Position numbers and translations under genes: made by a program. A DNA stretch of 64,000 nucleotides from JBOGOC01 sp050747525 (GTDB taxonomy: Bacteria > Acidobacteriota > Polarisedimenticolia > JACPZX01 > DASXTC01). Under the pieces are notes generated by a model that worked only from the letters and a program-made list of their open reading frames with translations, had not been told where the DNA came from and made no database searches. The DNA lies in NCBI GenBank assembly GCA_050747525.1, contig JBOGOC010000042.1, forward strand, positions 1-64,000, written 5' to 3'. Shown here one piece after another: positions 9,002 to 18,289 of this stretch (within the stretch, counting starts at the first letter, position 1; each line of letters begins with the position of its first letter).

Positions 9002-10128
9002 CCGAGGATCTCGCGGTAGAGCTCCGCGTAGCCGTCGGCCACCTTCTCCAGCCCGAAGTGCTCGTGCACGTGGGCGCGGCTGCGCTCGCCCATGAAGGCG
9101 CGCAGCCCCGGGTCGGCCAGCAGCCCGCGGATGGCCGCGGCCAGCGCCCCGGCGTCTCGCACGGGAACGAGCCGGCCGTTCCAGCCGTCCTTCACCACGT
9201 CGCGGCAGCCGGGCATGTCGGTGGCGATCAGCGGAAGCCCGCTCGCGCCGGCCTCCAGCAGCACGCGGGGGACCCCTTCCCGGTACCAGGTCGGAAGGGC
9301 GAACACGGAGGAGATCCCGAGCAGCGCCGGCACGTCGCGCCGCGGACCCAGGTAGAGGACGTGGGGCGCCGCCGCCTCGATCTCGCGCATGGGGATCGCG
9401 CGTCTTCCTTCCGACGCGGTGGGGCCCACCAGCACGAACCGCGCGGGGTTCCCTTCGCCCGCCAGCAGGCGGGCCGCCTCCAGGAACTCGCGCACCCCTT
9501 TTTCCACCACCAGGCGCGCGATGAGGATCACGACGGGCCACTCCCCCAGCCCCAGCTCGGCGCGCAGGTTCTTCAGGGACTGCGCGTCGGGACGCGACGC
9601 CGCCATCTCCTCCAGGTCGATCCCCGAGCCCCGCACCAGCCGCGCCCGGCTCTCGGGCACGATCCGCTGGGCGATGAAGTAGGCGCGATCGTCCTCGTTC
9701 TGGAACACCGTCCACCCCGCACGTCCGGACGCCCAGCGCTGAAGCCCGCGGTACAGAGGGCGCAGGGCACGGGCGGCAGGCGCGTTGGACGAGAAGAGAT
9801 GTCCCATCCCCGTGATGGTGCACACGCGTCCGGCCACCCCGGCCCGTGCGGCGGCCAGGGGCGCCAGGATGGTGGGCTTGGTGTCGAAGGCCTGCACCAC
9901 GTCGGGGCGGTGCCTCTCGAAGAGGCGGCGCAGCTGCCTCAGGCTCCTGAGATCCGCGGCAGGATTGAGGCCGCGGGCCAGCTCGTAGCGGGCGTACGGG
10001 ATCCCCGCGGCGTCGAAATCCGCGCCGGCCTCCGAGCCTGCCGCGCCCACCTCGAACCCCCGCCGGCGCAGTGCCAGCAGGAGCGGCACGCGCAGCCGCA
10101 CGTCGTCACCGCCGATGAACCAGATCAT
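8989..10128 (-). CDS. Glycosyltransferase family 4 (GT-B fold)
   Basis: A retaining glycosyltransferase predicted to add a sugar to a lipid-linked repeat unit in the cytoplasm. It has 379 residues from ATG 10128. The N-terminal acceptor domain has IGGDDVRLRVPLLLALRRRGFEV and DVVQAFDTKPTILAPL. The C-terminal nucleotide-sugar domain has ILIARLVVEKGVREFLEA and the EGVPRVLLEAGASGLP E-x7-E motif. The frame is open upstream to 10257, but that part lies in the wzc-like gene in another frame, and the homology begins at MIWFIGGD. It is the last gene of the exopolysaccharide operon, 11 bases after the Wzc-like stop. Donor and acceptor are unknown. Confidence 0.9.
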   Translation of the reverse strand: MIWFIGGDDVRLRVPLLLALRRRGFEVGAAGSEAGADFDAAGIPYARYELARGLNPAADLRSLRQLRRLFERHRPDVVQAFDTKPTILAPLAAARAGVAGRVCTITGMGHLFSSNAPAARALRPLYRGLQRWASGRAGWTVFQNEDDRAYFIAQRIVPESRARLVRGSGIDLEEMAASRPDAQSLKNLRAELGLGEWPVVILIARLVVEKGVREFLEAARLLAGEGNPARFVLVGPTASEGRRAIPMREIEAAAPHVLYLGPRRDVPALLGISSVFALPTWYREGVPRVLLEAGASGLPLIATDMPGCRDVVKDGWNGRLVPVRDAGALAAAIRGLLADPGLRAFMGERSRAHVHEHFGLEKVADGYAELYREILGQTS

Positions 10129-10139
10129 GGGAGAGGATG

Positions 10140-12344
10140 TCAGAGGCGTCGGTGGATCCAGTTCGGGACGTGATACAGCCGCTGGTTGAGCACGACGCCC
10201 AGCAGGTTGGCGTTGGCGCGCATGAGGCGCTCCCGGGCCTCGGCCGCAACCTGCCACCGGGTGGCCTCGGCCTTCACCACCAGCACCACGCCGTCCGCGA
10301 GGCTGGCCAGCCTCACGGAGGAGGCCTTCTCCATGACGGGAGGCATGTCCAGCACCACGCAGCTCCCGTCGCGCCGGAGCTGGGTCAGCAGCTCGGCGCT
10401 GCTGCGCGCCTCCAGCGAGCGTGGCCTCTCGCCCGCGCGAGGGGGCACGCCGATCTCGCTGATCGCTTCGGCCGGCAGGATCACCCCCTGCCCCGATCGC
10501 CGGATCGCCTTGGCGTTCACCAGGCGGACGTGCTCGGCACCCTCCACCCGCAGCGTGGCGGCGATGGAGGCCGCCACGGTGCTGACCCCCTCGCCTCCAT
10601 GGCAGCTGGTGACCGCGATGGTGCAGGGAGTCTTGAACGAGCCGTTCGCGGTGCCGGCCAGCTGCTCGAGGATGTCCTCGGTGTAGTCCACGAAGGCATC
10701 GGCGGCGTGGTCCGTGGGCGAGGAACGCCGGGCCAGGGCCGTGACGCCCCGTGGCTCGTCCGCCGTAGCCCCGTTCCCGTCCTCCTCGTCGGCCTCGTCG
10801 TCTTCGCCGTGAGAAGCCGGCGGCAGGGCCCGCAGATCGGACCCGATCGACGGCGCGTCCATCTTGGGGATGGACACCAGATGGCTGACCCTGAGCCGCT
10901 CTTCGATGTCGCGCCGCGTCTTGATGGTGCCGTCCATGAACTCCTTGACGAAGGCCAGGCCGATGCCGCCGAACGCGCCGAGCATAAGCCCCAGCATCAT
11001 GTTCAGCCGGGTGCGCGGGCTCACCGGCGACCCGTCGAAGGTCGGAGGCTGCACGATGCTGATGCTGGAGATGCGCTCGCGCTCGAGCGCCTCGCCGATC
11101 TGCGCCTCCTGCATGCTGCTGGCGTACTTCTCGTAGCTGGCCCGCTGCTGCCCGAGCTGCCTCTCCAGCTGCGCCAGCCGGACTTCGTTCACGTTGAGCG
11201 TCCGCAGGTCCATTCTTGCCTTCTCCAGATCCTGGCGCAGAACGGTGCTGCGGGCGTGTCCCGCCGCCAGGGCTGTGCGCTCTACGATCAGATCCTGCTT
11301 CACCCGGCTGCTCTGCTGGTTGATCTGGGTCGTGACCTGGGTGAGGGTCGGCTGGTCGGACTGGAGCAGCGTCTTGGCCTCGGCGATCTGGCGCCGGATC
11401 TCGCGGATCGGCTCGCTCTCCTCCTTGTACTTGGACAGCAGGTCCTGCTCGCGCATCTGCAGATCGTAGAGGCGCGTCCGCATGGCGTCGCCCGGAGACT
11501 GGGCGGTCCTCTCGCTGACCACCTCTTCGGGGATGTCCTTGAGGAGGGCGGTCATGGTCTGGATCTTGATCTCCGACACGGTGACGGAGGCGTCGGCCTG
11601 CTGGATGTCCTGCTCCAGCCGGCCGATACGGTCCAGCAGAATGGTGCGCTGCTCGGGGAGCGATCCGATCGAGGCGCTGTTCTTGAGGTCGCGCAGCTCG
11701 CCCTCGGTGCCGGCCAGGTCCTTCTCCAGCTGCCGGGTCTGATCCACGAAGAAGTCGCGCGCTTCCTGGCGGCTGTGGGCCCGGATGTGATGCGTCTTGT
11801 AGACCTCGATGAGCGTGTCGAGCACCTGCTGCGCCAGCTCGGGCGAGGAGGCCCGGAAGGCCAGGGTGATGATGTTGCTCTCCCGGAGCACCTCCAGGGT
11901 GAGGGCCTCGTTGAAGCGGCGCATCGCTTCGTGACGCTCCCCCGCGGTCCCTTCGGGGGGCTGCGTGAGAGGCCGTCCCAGCAGCACGGGAAGGCCGATG
12001 TGATCGATGACCAGGCTCACCACCTCGCGGCTCTTGAGGATCTCGATCTCCGAGTTGATCTGGCTCTCGCGCGACTGGGTGATGGAGATGCTCTGGCCAT
12101 CGCGGCCCATGGTGGGATCCATGACCAGGTTCTCGCGGCCAAGCTTCAGCAGGAGCTTCGCGTCGGACCGGTAGACCCGCGGCGAGGTGAAGGTCCCCAG
12201 CGCGACGGCGCCGAGGATCAGCAGAAAGACGCTCACAATGGTCTTCTTGTGGCGGAAGAGGACCACCGCCAGATCGCGCAGGGTGCGCTCCTGGAGCTTC
12301 TGGATGAAATTGACATCCTGCTGCGGGGCTGCCTGGTCGTTCAT
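10140..12344 (-). CDS. Wzc/GumC-like polysaccharide co-polymerase with degenerate BY-kinase domain
   Basis: An inner-membrane protein controlling polysaccharide chain length and export, 734 residues. Residues 1-60 include the first membrane segment (IVSVFLLILGAVALG). A long periplasmic coiled-coil region (about 90-430) is rich in Glu/Gln/Arg. The second membrane segment is LNMMLGLMLGAFGGIGLAFV. The C-terminal third has the fold of a tyrosine autokinase, but the P-loop reads GGEGVST with Val587 where Lys is required. No LLVDAD Walker A' motif and no C-terminal tyrosine cluster are seen. It is therefore probably a pseudokinase. It follows the Wza-like gene by one base and precedes the GT4 gene. 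Confidence 0.92.
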   Translation of the reverse strand: MNDQAAPQQDVNFIQKLQERTLRDLAVVLFRHKKTIVSVFLLILGAVALGTFTSPRVYRSDAKLLLKLGRENLVMDPTMGRDGQSISITQSRESQINSEIEILKSREVVSLVIDHIGLPVLLGRPLTQPPEGTAGERHEAMRRFNEALTLEVLRESNIITLAFRASSPELAQQVLDTLIEVYKTHHIRAHSRQEARDFFVDQTRQLEKDLAGTEGELRDLKNSASIGSLPEQRTILLDRIGRLEQDIQQADASVTVSEIKIQTMTALLKDIPEEVVSERTAQSPGDAMRTRLYDLQMREQDLLSKYKEESEPIREIRRQIAEAKTLLQSDQPTLTQVTTQINQQSSRVKQDLIVERTALAAGHARSTVLRQDLEKARMDLRTLNVNEVRLAQLERQLGQQRASYEKYASSMQEAQIGEALERERISSISIVQPPTFDGSPVSPRTRLNMMLGLMLGAFGGIGLAFVKEFMDGTIKTRRDIEERLRVSHLVSIPKMDAPSIGSDLRALPPASHGEDDEADEEDGNGATADEPRGVTALARRSSPTDHAADAFVDYTEDILEQLAGTANGSFKTPCTIAVTSCHGGEGVSTVAASIAATLRVEGAEHVRLVNAKAIRRSGQGVILPAEAISEIGVPPRAGERPRSLEARSSAELLTQLRRDGSCVVLDMPPVMEKASSVRLASLADGVVLVVKAEATRWQVAAEARERLMRANANLLGVVLNQRLYHVPNWIHRRL

Positions 12345-12345
12345 A

Positions 12346-13101
12346 TCACTTCACGTTGCGGAATCGCGAGGTATCGATTTCCACAGTGGCGTCCTGCGTC
12401 GGCCGCCAGGTGTAGATGACGCCGAAGGTCGGCAGCAGCTGGTTGATGTGCTGGTCGATCCATCGGTTCACCTTGGTGATCGTGGTTTCCGGGACGTACA
12501 CGATGTCCAGAGGCTCCAGGTAGAAGGGCGGAGGCATCTCGCCCGTCTTCCCCGCGGTGGCGTAGTCGAGGGACGCTCCGAAGCGCTGTCCCAGCTTGTG
12601 CCGGATGATCACCACGTTCTCCAGCTTGGCGAACCGCGTGAACCCCCCGGCCTCCATGATCGCCTCCAGGGCCGTGATCTGCCCGGGCATATTGACGACG
12701 CCCGGCCTCCAGACCTCGCCGCCCACGTACACCCTGCGGCTCTGGAAGGAGCGCACGATGACCGTGACATCGGCGGTCTTCAGGTGCGGCGTATAGAGAC
12801 GGATCAGCTCGTCGCGCAGCTGCGCCGGGGTCTTTCCCTCCGCCTGCACGTCGCCCACCAGCTGCAGAGAGATTTTCCCGTCGGGCCGGATGGACTGCTC
12901 CTCGTTCAGCTCGGAGACGCTGAAGAACTTGATGTCCACGGTGTCGCCAGGAGCCAGCGAAACGGTCGCGGGCGGCTCCATCCCCACCCCCGAGACTCCC
13001 ACGTGATTGGGAGGACGGACGGGCCCGCCGCACGCGGGGGCCAGCAGGATCAGAATCGCGAGGATCCCGACAGCAAGACCAGACCGAAAGTTCATCAACA
13101 T
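12346..13101 (-). CDS. Outer-membrane polysaccharide export protein, Wza/OPX family
   Basis: A lipoprotein that forms the outer-membrane exit for exopolysaccharide. Start at ATG 13101 (251 residues) follows AGGAG by 11 bases; a second ATG at 13095 is possible. The signal peptide ends in lipobox LAPAC, so it depends on the lgt/lspA pathway. The Poly_export domain is LAPGDTVDIKFFSVSELNEEQSIRPDGKISLQLVGDV, followed by a SLBB-like part (RRVYVGGEVWRPGVVNMPG, ITALEAIMEAGGFT). It is shorter than E. coli Wza (about 380 residues) and lacks the C-terminal amphipathic helix seen in Wza, as in many GumB-type OPX proteins. The Wzc-like partner lies directly downstream. Confidence 0.93.
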   Translation of the reverse strand: MLMNFRSGLAVGILAILILLAPACGGPVRPPNHVGVSGVGMEPPATVSLAPGDTVDIKFFSVSELNEEQSIRPDGKISLQLVGDVQAEGKTPAQLRDELIRLYTPHLKTADVTVIVRSFQSRRVYVGGEVWRPGVVNMPGQITALEAIMEAGGFTRFAKLENVVIIRHKLGQRFGASLDYATAGKTGEMPPPFYLEPLDIVYVPETTITKVNRWIDQHINQLLPTFGVIYTWRPTQDATVEIDTSRFRNVK

Positions 13102-13170
13102 GTCCAGACCATCTCCTGCGGGTAGTGTGGCAGAGAATCCGACCTGAGTTGAGTGAATATACGACAAAGT

Positions 13171-13905
13171 TCACCGGCCTGTGATCAGCAATTGAAGCCT
13201 TCCGGCAAGCGTCAGGGCCGCAGTTTCGAGGTCGTCCGCGTTGTTGGGCACCTCGAGGACGCGCGTCGGGCCAGGGCGCCGTTGCCAGCCGGCCAGCACC
13301 TCCAGGACCTCCTCGAAGACGCGTGTCCCGCGCGCGATCGCGCGATCCCCGTCCGGGCCCGCGTCGTCGAGGCGGGAGTCACGATCCACCCTGCCGGCCA
13401 GGCGGCGCCTCACCGTCTCCGCCGACGAGCGCACCACCACCACGGCGCCGGGGCGCGGGAGGCCGGCTTCCAGGCGGAAGGCCACGCGCGCCGCCGCCCC
13501 GGGAGCCCCTCCGTAGGCGATCGACCAGAGGGCCTGCAGGATCCCCTGATCGAAGAGGTGAAGATCCCCCGGGGCCGGGGGGTGACTCATCAGACGGGTG
13601 ACCAGCAGCCAGTTGAAGGTCATGCGTCCTGTGTCCGCGCCCCGGGCCTGGCCCGAGTCCCGGATGGCCTGCGCCGCGCGGAGGGATCGCCGGGGATGCG
13701 CCAGCATCTCCGCGGCTACGAGCCTGGACTTGAGCGCCAGGCGGGCCACGCGGGGGATGTCGTGCGCCAGGGGGTAGCTCGGCTGGGTGACTCTCAGGCC
13801 GCTCGCTTCCAGCATCTCTGCCGCCCGCCGGGAGAGAGTCGACTTGCCCGAGCCGGGCATCCCGACGAACTCGACGACCAGGCCTCGCTCGGTCATCGCT
13901 TCCAT
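13171..13905 (-). CDS. P-loop kinase-like protein of the polysaccharide operon
   Basis: A 244-residue P-loop NTPase with the fold of small-molecule or nucleotide kinases. The Walker A motif is GMPGSGKST at residues 15-23. VVVVRSSAETVRRRLAGR near residues 160-175 looks like the LID-region arginines of kinases, and LHLFDQGILQALWS near 120 has the DxG-type substrate motif seen in thymidylate-kinase relatives. Such proteins are common in capsule and exopolysaccharide clusters, but their substrate is unknown. There is a 144-bp gap to the preceding gene and 69 bp to the Wza-like gene. No strong ribosome site decides between ATG 13905 and ATG 13896. Confidence 0.8.
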   Translation of the reverse strand: MEAMTERGLVVEFVGMPGSGKSTLSRRAAEMLEASGLRVTQPSYPLAHDIPRVARLALKSRLVAAEMLAHPRRSLRAAQAIRDSGQARGADTGRMTFNWLLVTRLMSHPPAPGDLHLFDQGILQALWSIAYGGAPGAAARVAFRLEAGLPRPGAVVVVRSSAETVRRRLAGRVDRDSRLDDAGPDGDRAIARGTRVFEEVLEVLAGWQRRPGPTRVLEVPNNADDLETAALTLAGRLQLLITGR

Positions 13906-14049
13906 AGTGGCGCGCAGATTGTGCCTACCCTGGGAATGGGCCCGAATTCAACAAGGACCTGGTCCGTTTCAACACCCGACGCCGCCGAAAAGGCCTGAAA
14001 ACACGCCCCTCTCGAGCGAGGAACAATCTCCGCGCCACGATGCATCGCT

Positions 14050-15576
14050 TCAGAGGACAGACCAGATGTCCCGCTTGATCTTCAGGAGGACCTCCTCCAG
14101 AGGAGCGTCCGCGTTCACCTCCGAGACCCGGGAGGCCGGGTACCTCAGGGTCCGGATCGTCTCCACCCTGCGCAGCACCTCGTCGGGCCCCATGTCGGGC
14201 TTTCGGCTCGAGGCCACCTCCGGGCTCACGTGCAGCTTGATGACCAGATCGGGAGGGAGCCGCTCGGCCCAGGCATAGGGGCTCCCTTCCCATCGGGCGA
14301 GGAGCCGGAGCAGGACGTTCGGGCTGTCGCGCCAGTGCCCCAGGAGGGGCCCGTCGTTGTAGCCGTCCACCTGGTTCTGGGGATAGCGATCGCACAGCAC
14401 GACCATGCCGCGGTTTCGCGCGCGCCACGACTTGAGCAGCTTGCGGCGCTTCTCCAGCGAAAGAGCCAGCGCCCAGACCGGCCGCAGGCGGCGCTTGAAG
14501 CCCTTCCTGCCGCTTCCTCCCGAAGACCTGGTGCCGTCGCCTCCTCTGGCCAGGCGCAGCGCCGCGCGCATGGGCCACCGGATGAGCGAGGCCGGGCCAT
14601 CGCCGCTTCCGTGGTACATGGTCAGCACGTCGACCTTCCAGGAGAGCCAGCGGGCGACCTCCTTCACCACGGTGGACTTCCCGGAGCCGTCCGATCCCAG
14701 GATGGCCACGACCAGGCCGCCCGAAGGAAGGCTGCGGTTCATCGGAGTGGGCGGATGCGTGATCCGCTTCGCGAGGCTGGCGCGCATCCCGTACAGCTCC
14801 CGCGTCCAGCGCCGCACCCTGGCCACGAGAGGACTGTGCGTGCGGCAGCGGCGCAGCGTGGGGGCCGAGGCGCGGCGGAACCGGGTCAGGCTCCGCAGCC
14901 TGGGGGCGCCGGACAGCATCTCCGCGGCCACGTCGGAGGCCTCGCGGCCGAGCAGGTCCCGCACCAGAGCCACGACCCGGGCGGGATTCGACCGCTGGCG
15001 CAGCCAGCGGTACTCGCGGTCCAGGCCCCCCCTGGTGTAGTCCCTTCCCGCCCACGAAGCGACGCGGTCCCTCAGCCGGGACTTGAGCGCGCTGCGCAGG
15101 AAGAAGATGACCATCTCGGCGTCGGGGTGGCTCGCGTACATCCCTTCGGGCTGCTGCACGTGCCGCGTGGCCAGGAACAGCTCTTCCCATGGGAGCCAGT
15201 ACCCCTTGGAGTTCTTCTCTCCCATGCGCAGCAGGTGATGGACGTGCAGGTGGACGAGACTCCCCGTCGCCTCGTCGAAGCCCACGTAGTCTTCCAGGCC
15301 CGGGTGCGTGCGCATCGGCGTGGCCAGGAGGCGCTTGAAACCCGCTTCGCCGAAGATCCGGTCCAGCACGTGGGTGCCGGCCCGATCGAACAGCACGTCC
15401 AGGTCGGTCATACCGACCATCCCTTCGAACAGATGCTCGTTGCTCTTCCAGTGGCAGTAGCGGATCCCTTCGCGGTCCAGGGCGTCGAGCAGCCTGCGCA
15501 GGACCAGGAGCCCGCGCGGAGGTCCGGAGGATCGGTCCTCCCGGATGGTCCGCTCTGTGTCCTGGTGCACTCCCAT
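14050..15576 (-). CDS. Two-domain protein: nucleotidyltransferase-like N-terminus and thymidylate-kinase-like C-terminus
   Basis: A 508-residue cytoplasmic protein. The N-terminal third (about 20-240) has YCHWKSNEHLFEG and TDLDVLFDR, a pattern of nucleotidyltransferase-like proteins found in polysaccharide clusters. The C-terminal half starts with a clear P-loop, VVAILGSDGSGKST near residue 290, followed by VVLCDRYPQNQ (the DRY motif of thymidylate kinases) and KLHVSPEVASSRKP (LID). An activity on a sugar or lipid alcohol is possible but unproven. The ATG at 15576 shares one base with the flippase stop (TAATG), so the two are coupled. It is the second kinase-like gene of this operon. Confidence 0.82.
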   Translation of the reverse strand: MGVHQDTERTIREDRSSGPPRGLLVLRRLLDALDREGIRYCHWKSNEHLFEGMVGMTDLDVLFDRAGTHVLDRIFGEAGFKRLLATPMRTHPGLEDYVGFDEATGSLVHLHVHHLLRMGEKNSKGYWLPWEELFLATRHVQQPEGMYASHPDAEMVIFFLRSALKSRLRDRVASWAGRDYTRGGLDREYRWLRQRSNPARVVALVRDLLGREASDVAAEMLSGAPRLRSLTRFRRASAPTLRRCRTHSPLVARVRRWTRELYGMRASLAKRITHPPTPMNRSLPSGGLVVAILGSDGSGKSTVVKEVARWLSWKVDVLTMYHGSGDGPASLIRWPMRAALRLARGGDGTRSSGGSGRKGFKRRLRPVWALALSLEKRRKLLKSWRARNRGMVVLCDRYPQNQVDGYNDGPLLGHWRDSPNVLLRLLARWEGSPYAWAERLPPDLVIKLHVSPEVASSRKPDMGPDEVLRRVETIRTLRYPASRVSEVNADAPLEEVLLKIKRDIWSVL

Positions 15577-17099
15577 TAGCTGTCTCCGCGCAGCAGCGAG
15601 CCCGGTGTCCGTGCCCGGCGCTTCGGAAGATACTCCCCCAGCGTGCGGAGCATCCAGATCCCGTCACGCCCGAGCACGGACCCGGGCAGGTAGCGGGCGC
15701 AGAGGGCAACGCCTGCCGCCAGAATGACCAGCGAGCCGGCGAGGATCCCCGCGGCGGGCAGGCCCATCGCGCGAAGCGCCCAGGCGGATCCCCATGTCAG
15801 GGCCACCGAGAGCAGGGACAGCTTCAGGGCCGGCGCGTGCGCGCCCAGGAACTCCCTCCAGGACATGTCCGCCAGTTGAAGCGAGAGCTGGGCCATCAGG
15901 AGGAAGTTGCATCCGATCGCCGCCGTCACGCACCAGGTCACCCCCACCACTCCCCACGGAGCTCCCAGGGCTGCCCCGCCCATCACCAGGCCCGCGTAGA
16001 TCCACTGGCGCCACGCCCTCCTGTAGACCGCGCCCGTGGCGCGCGCCAGGGAGTCGCTCATCTTGTAGCTCGTGCGGAAGAGCATCCCCAGGGCCAGGAC
16101 GCGGAACGGCGGCACGGCCGCGTCCCATCCCGGCCCCAGCACGACTCTCACCACCTCGGGGGCCAGCACCCACATGGCCAGGCTCCCGGGCAGAATGACC
16201 AGCGCGATGAGCGACACCCCACGGCGGAACGCCGAGCGCAGCCCGTCGGCCCGATCCTGGACGCGGGCCATGGCGGGAAAGAGGACGCGGTCCATGATCT
16301 GCCCGAGGAACATGGCGGGACTCGCCATGAGCTGGTAGGCACGGCCGTAGATTCCCAGCGCCTCCGCTCCCAGCCAGCGCCCGACGACGATCTGGTCGCC
16401 GTGGACCCCGAAGTAGTTGCCGATGCGGGCCGCCGTGAACCCTCCGCCGAACCACAGCAGGTCTCGGCAGGCGCCGCGATCCAGGGACAGGCGCATGGGA
16501 TGGCGCCGCGTCAGCATCAGCCCGGCGGTCTTGATGCCGCTCTGCGACACGTGCGCGCCGGCAAGCGACCAGACACCGTACCCGCTCAGCGCCAGCCCGA
16601 TGCCCACCACACCGAACCCCAGCCCGAAGGCCGCCACTTCCACGAGCGCCAGGGAACGGAAACGAAGGTCGCGCTGCAGGAGAGACTCGGCCACCACGCC
16701 GGCCCCCTGCAGCAGGAAGACGACCGACATGGCCCGCACCACCGGGGCGAGACCCTCGATCCGGAAGAAGAGGGCGATGGGCCCGGCCATCAGCCAGACC
16801 AGCGCGGTCATGCCCGCGCCGAACAGCAGCGACAGCCAGAAGCCCGACTCCATGTGCAGGGCCCCCAGCTCGCGACGCTGCACGATGGCCGGTCCCACGC
16901 CGAGCTGGGAGAAGATCTGGCTGAAACTGACCACCACCATGGCGGCGCTCACCAGCCCGAAGTCCACGGGAGTGAGCAGGCGGGCCAGCACCACCAGCAC
17001 GAGGAGCTGCAGGACGGCCTGCGCTCCCGTTCCGAGGAAGGTCCAGAAGAACCCGCTCAGCGTGGAGGAGGTGAGCCCCGACGGAGCCTGCCCGCTCAA
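15576..17099 (-). CDS. Polysaccharide flippase (Wzx/MOP superfamily)
   Basis: An inner-membrane transporter predicted to flip lipid-linked repeat units to the periplasm. It has about 507 residues and 12-14 hydrophobic segments spread over the whole length. The N-terminus GFFWTFLGTGAQAVLQLLVLVVLARLL and the LTPVDFGLVSAAMV stretch are typical of Wzx/MOP proteins. The likely start is TTG 17099, which overlaps the upstream stop as TTGA; the frame stays open upstream to 17201, but that part only shadows the aminotransferase gene. It ends in TAATG, coupled to the next gene. Together with the Wza- and Wzc-like genes it indicates a Wzx/Wzy-type pathway. Confidence 0.9.
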   Translation of the reverse strand: MSGQAPSGLTSSTLSGFFWTFLGTGAQAVLQLLVLVVLARLLTPVDFGLVSAAMVVVSFSQIFSQLGVGPAIVQRRELGALHMESGFWLSLLFGAGMTALVWLMAGPIALFFRIEGLAPVVRAMSVVFLLQGAGVVAESLLQRDLRFRSLALVEVAAFGLGFGVVGIGLALSGYGVWSLAGAHVSQSGIKTAGLMLTRRHPMRLSLDRGACRDLLWFGGGFTAARIGNYFGVHGDQIVVGRWLGAEALGIYGRAYQLMASPAMFLGQIMDRVLFPAMARVQDRADGLRSAFRRGVSLIALVILPGSLAMWVLAPEVVRVVLGPGWDAAVPPFRVLALGMLFRTSYKMSDSLARATGAVYRRAWRQWIYAGLVMGGAALGAPWGVVGVTWCVTAAIGCNFLLMAQLSLQLADMSWREFLGAHAPALKLSLLSVALTWGSAWALRAMGLPAAGILAGSLVILAAGVALCARYLPGSVLGRDGIWMLRTLGEYLPKRRARTPGSLLRGDS

Positions 17100-18289
17100 C
17101 GGCGATGCCGGGCCGCGATGTCCAGGAGCGATTCGACCACGCGGTCCTGATCGTCCAGGGACAGGCCCGGGAAGAGAGGCAGCGAGATGGCGCGCGCCCA
17201 CTCCCGCTCGGCGTGAGGGAAGCTCCCCTTGGGGTGACGCAGCTTTCTACGGTAGAAGGAGTGGAGGTGCAGCGGGATGAAGTGGACGCTCGTGCCGATG
17301 CCGCGGTCCTTCAGCTCCTCGATCACCTGATCGCGCCCGATCTTCAGCGTGCCGGGACGCAGCCTCACCATGTACAAGTGCCAGGCGTGGGTCCAGCCCT
17401 TCTTCTGCGCGGGCAGGTCGAAGACGTCGCTGGCCGCAAGCAGGCGGCTGTACCGCAGGGCGAGCGTGCGGCGCCGGGCCTGCATGCCGCGGAACTTGGC
17501 CAGCTGCGCCAGCCCGATGCCGGCGGCCACGTCGGTCATGTTGTACTTGTAGCCCAGGTCGACGATGTCGTACTTCCACGTGCCCGAGGCCGTGTACCGC
17601 TTCCACGCGTCGCGCGAGAGGCCGTGCAGGCTCAGCCGGCGGACGCGCGCGGCCAGATCGGCGTCGTTGGTGGTGAGCATGCCCCCTTCGCCCGTGGTGA
17701 GGTTCTTGGTCGCGTAGAAGCTGAAGCAGGTCATGTCCGACAGCGCGCCGATCGGGCGCTTGCCCACCGTGCTCCCCAGGGCATGGGCCGCGTCCTCGAT
17801 GACGGGGATCCCGCGCCGTTTTCCGATCTCCAGAATCTCGTCCATCTCGCACGCCAGCCCGGCCATGTGCACCGGAACGATGGCCCGCGTGCGGCGGGTG
17901 ATGGCCCGGCGGATGGCCGCCGGATCGATGTTGAGCGTCCGCGGCTCGATGTCGGCGAAGACGGGGCGAGCTCCCTGGTACAGGATCGTCTCTCCCGTGG
18001 CCGCGAAGGTGTACGGGGTGGTGATCACCTCGTCACCCCGTTTCACGCCGGCGGCCGCCAGGGCGATGTGCAGGGCCGCGGTGCAGGAGTTCACGGCCAC
18101 GGCGTGCTGCGCGCCCACGTAGCGGGCGATGCGCTGCTCGAATTCCTTCACCTTGGGTCCGGTGGTGAGCCACCCGGATCGGATCGCTTCGCTCACCTGA
18201 TCGATCTCGGTCTGATCCGTGGAGGGAACGCAGAAAGGAATGCGCCGTGGAGCCTCGACCGCGCGCAGCTTCCGGGAGGTCCCCTTCAT
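17096..18289 (-). CDS. DegT/DnrJ/EryC1-family sugar aminotransferase
   Basis: A PLP enzyme that transaminates a keto-sugar nucleotide to an amino sugar, supplying a building block of the polysaccharide. It has 397 residues. Visible motifs are SGWLTTGPKVKEFE, SCTAALHIAL, TPYTFAATGE, EDAAHALGS and SFYATKNLTTGEGG, with Lys195 as Schiff-base lysine. The ATG at 18289 overlaps the sugar transferase stop (ATGA). The presence of an amino-sugar enzyme next to a Rieske/MBL pair that resembles CMP-sialate hydroxylase is worth noting, because both would act on modified amino or nonulosonic sugars. The exact product cannot be read from sequence. Confidence 0.93.
   Translation of the reverse strand: MKGTSRKLRAVEAPRRIPFCVPSTDQTEIDQVSEAIRSGWLTTGPKVKEFEQRIARYVGAQHAVAVNSCTAALHIALAAAGVKRGDEVITTPYTFAATGETILYQGARPVFADIEPRTLNIDPAAIRRAITRRTRAIVPVHMAGLACEMDEILEIGKRRGIPVIEDAAHALGSTVGKRPIGALSDMTCFSFYATKNLTTGEGGMLTTNDADLAARVRRLSLHGLSRDAWKRYTASGTWKYDIVDLGYKYNMTDVAAGIGLAQLAKFRGMQARRRTLALRYSRLLAASDVFDLPAQKKGWTHAWHLYMVRLRPGTLKIGRDQVIEELKDRGIGTSVHFIPLHLHSFYRRKLRHPKGSFPHAEREWARAISLPLFPGLSLDDQDRVVESLLDIAARHRR

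Noticed and set aside
10137..12419. 760-codon plus-strand frame
   Set aside because: Antisense shadow of the Wzc-like gene; no recognisable motif and no ribosome site.
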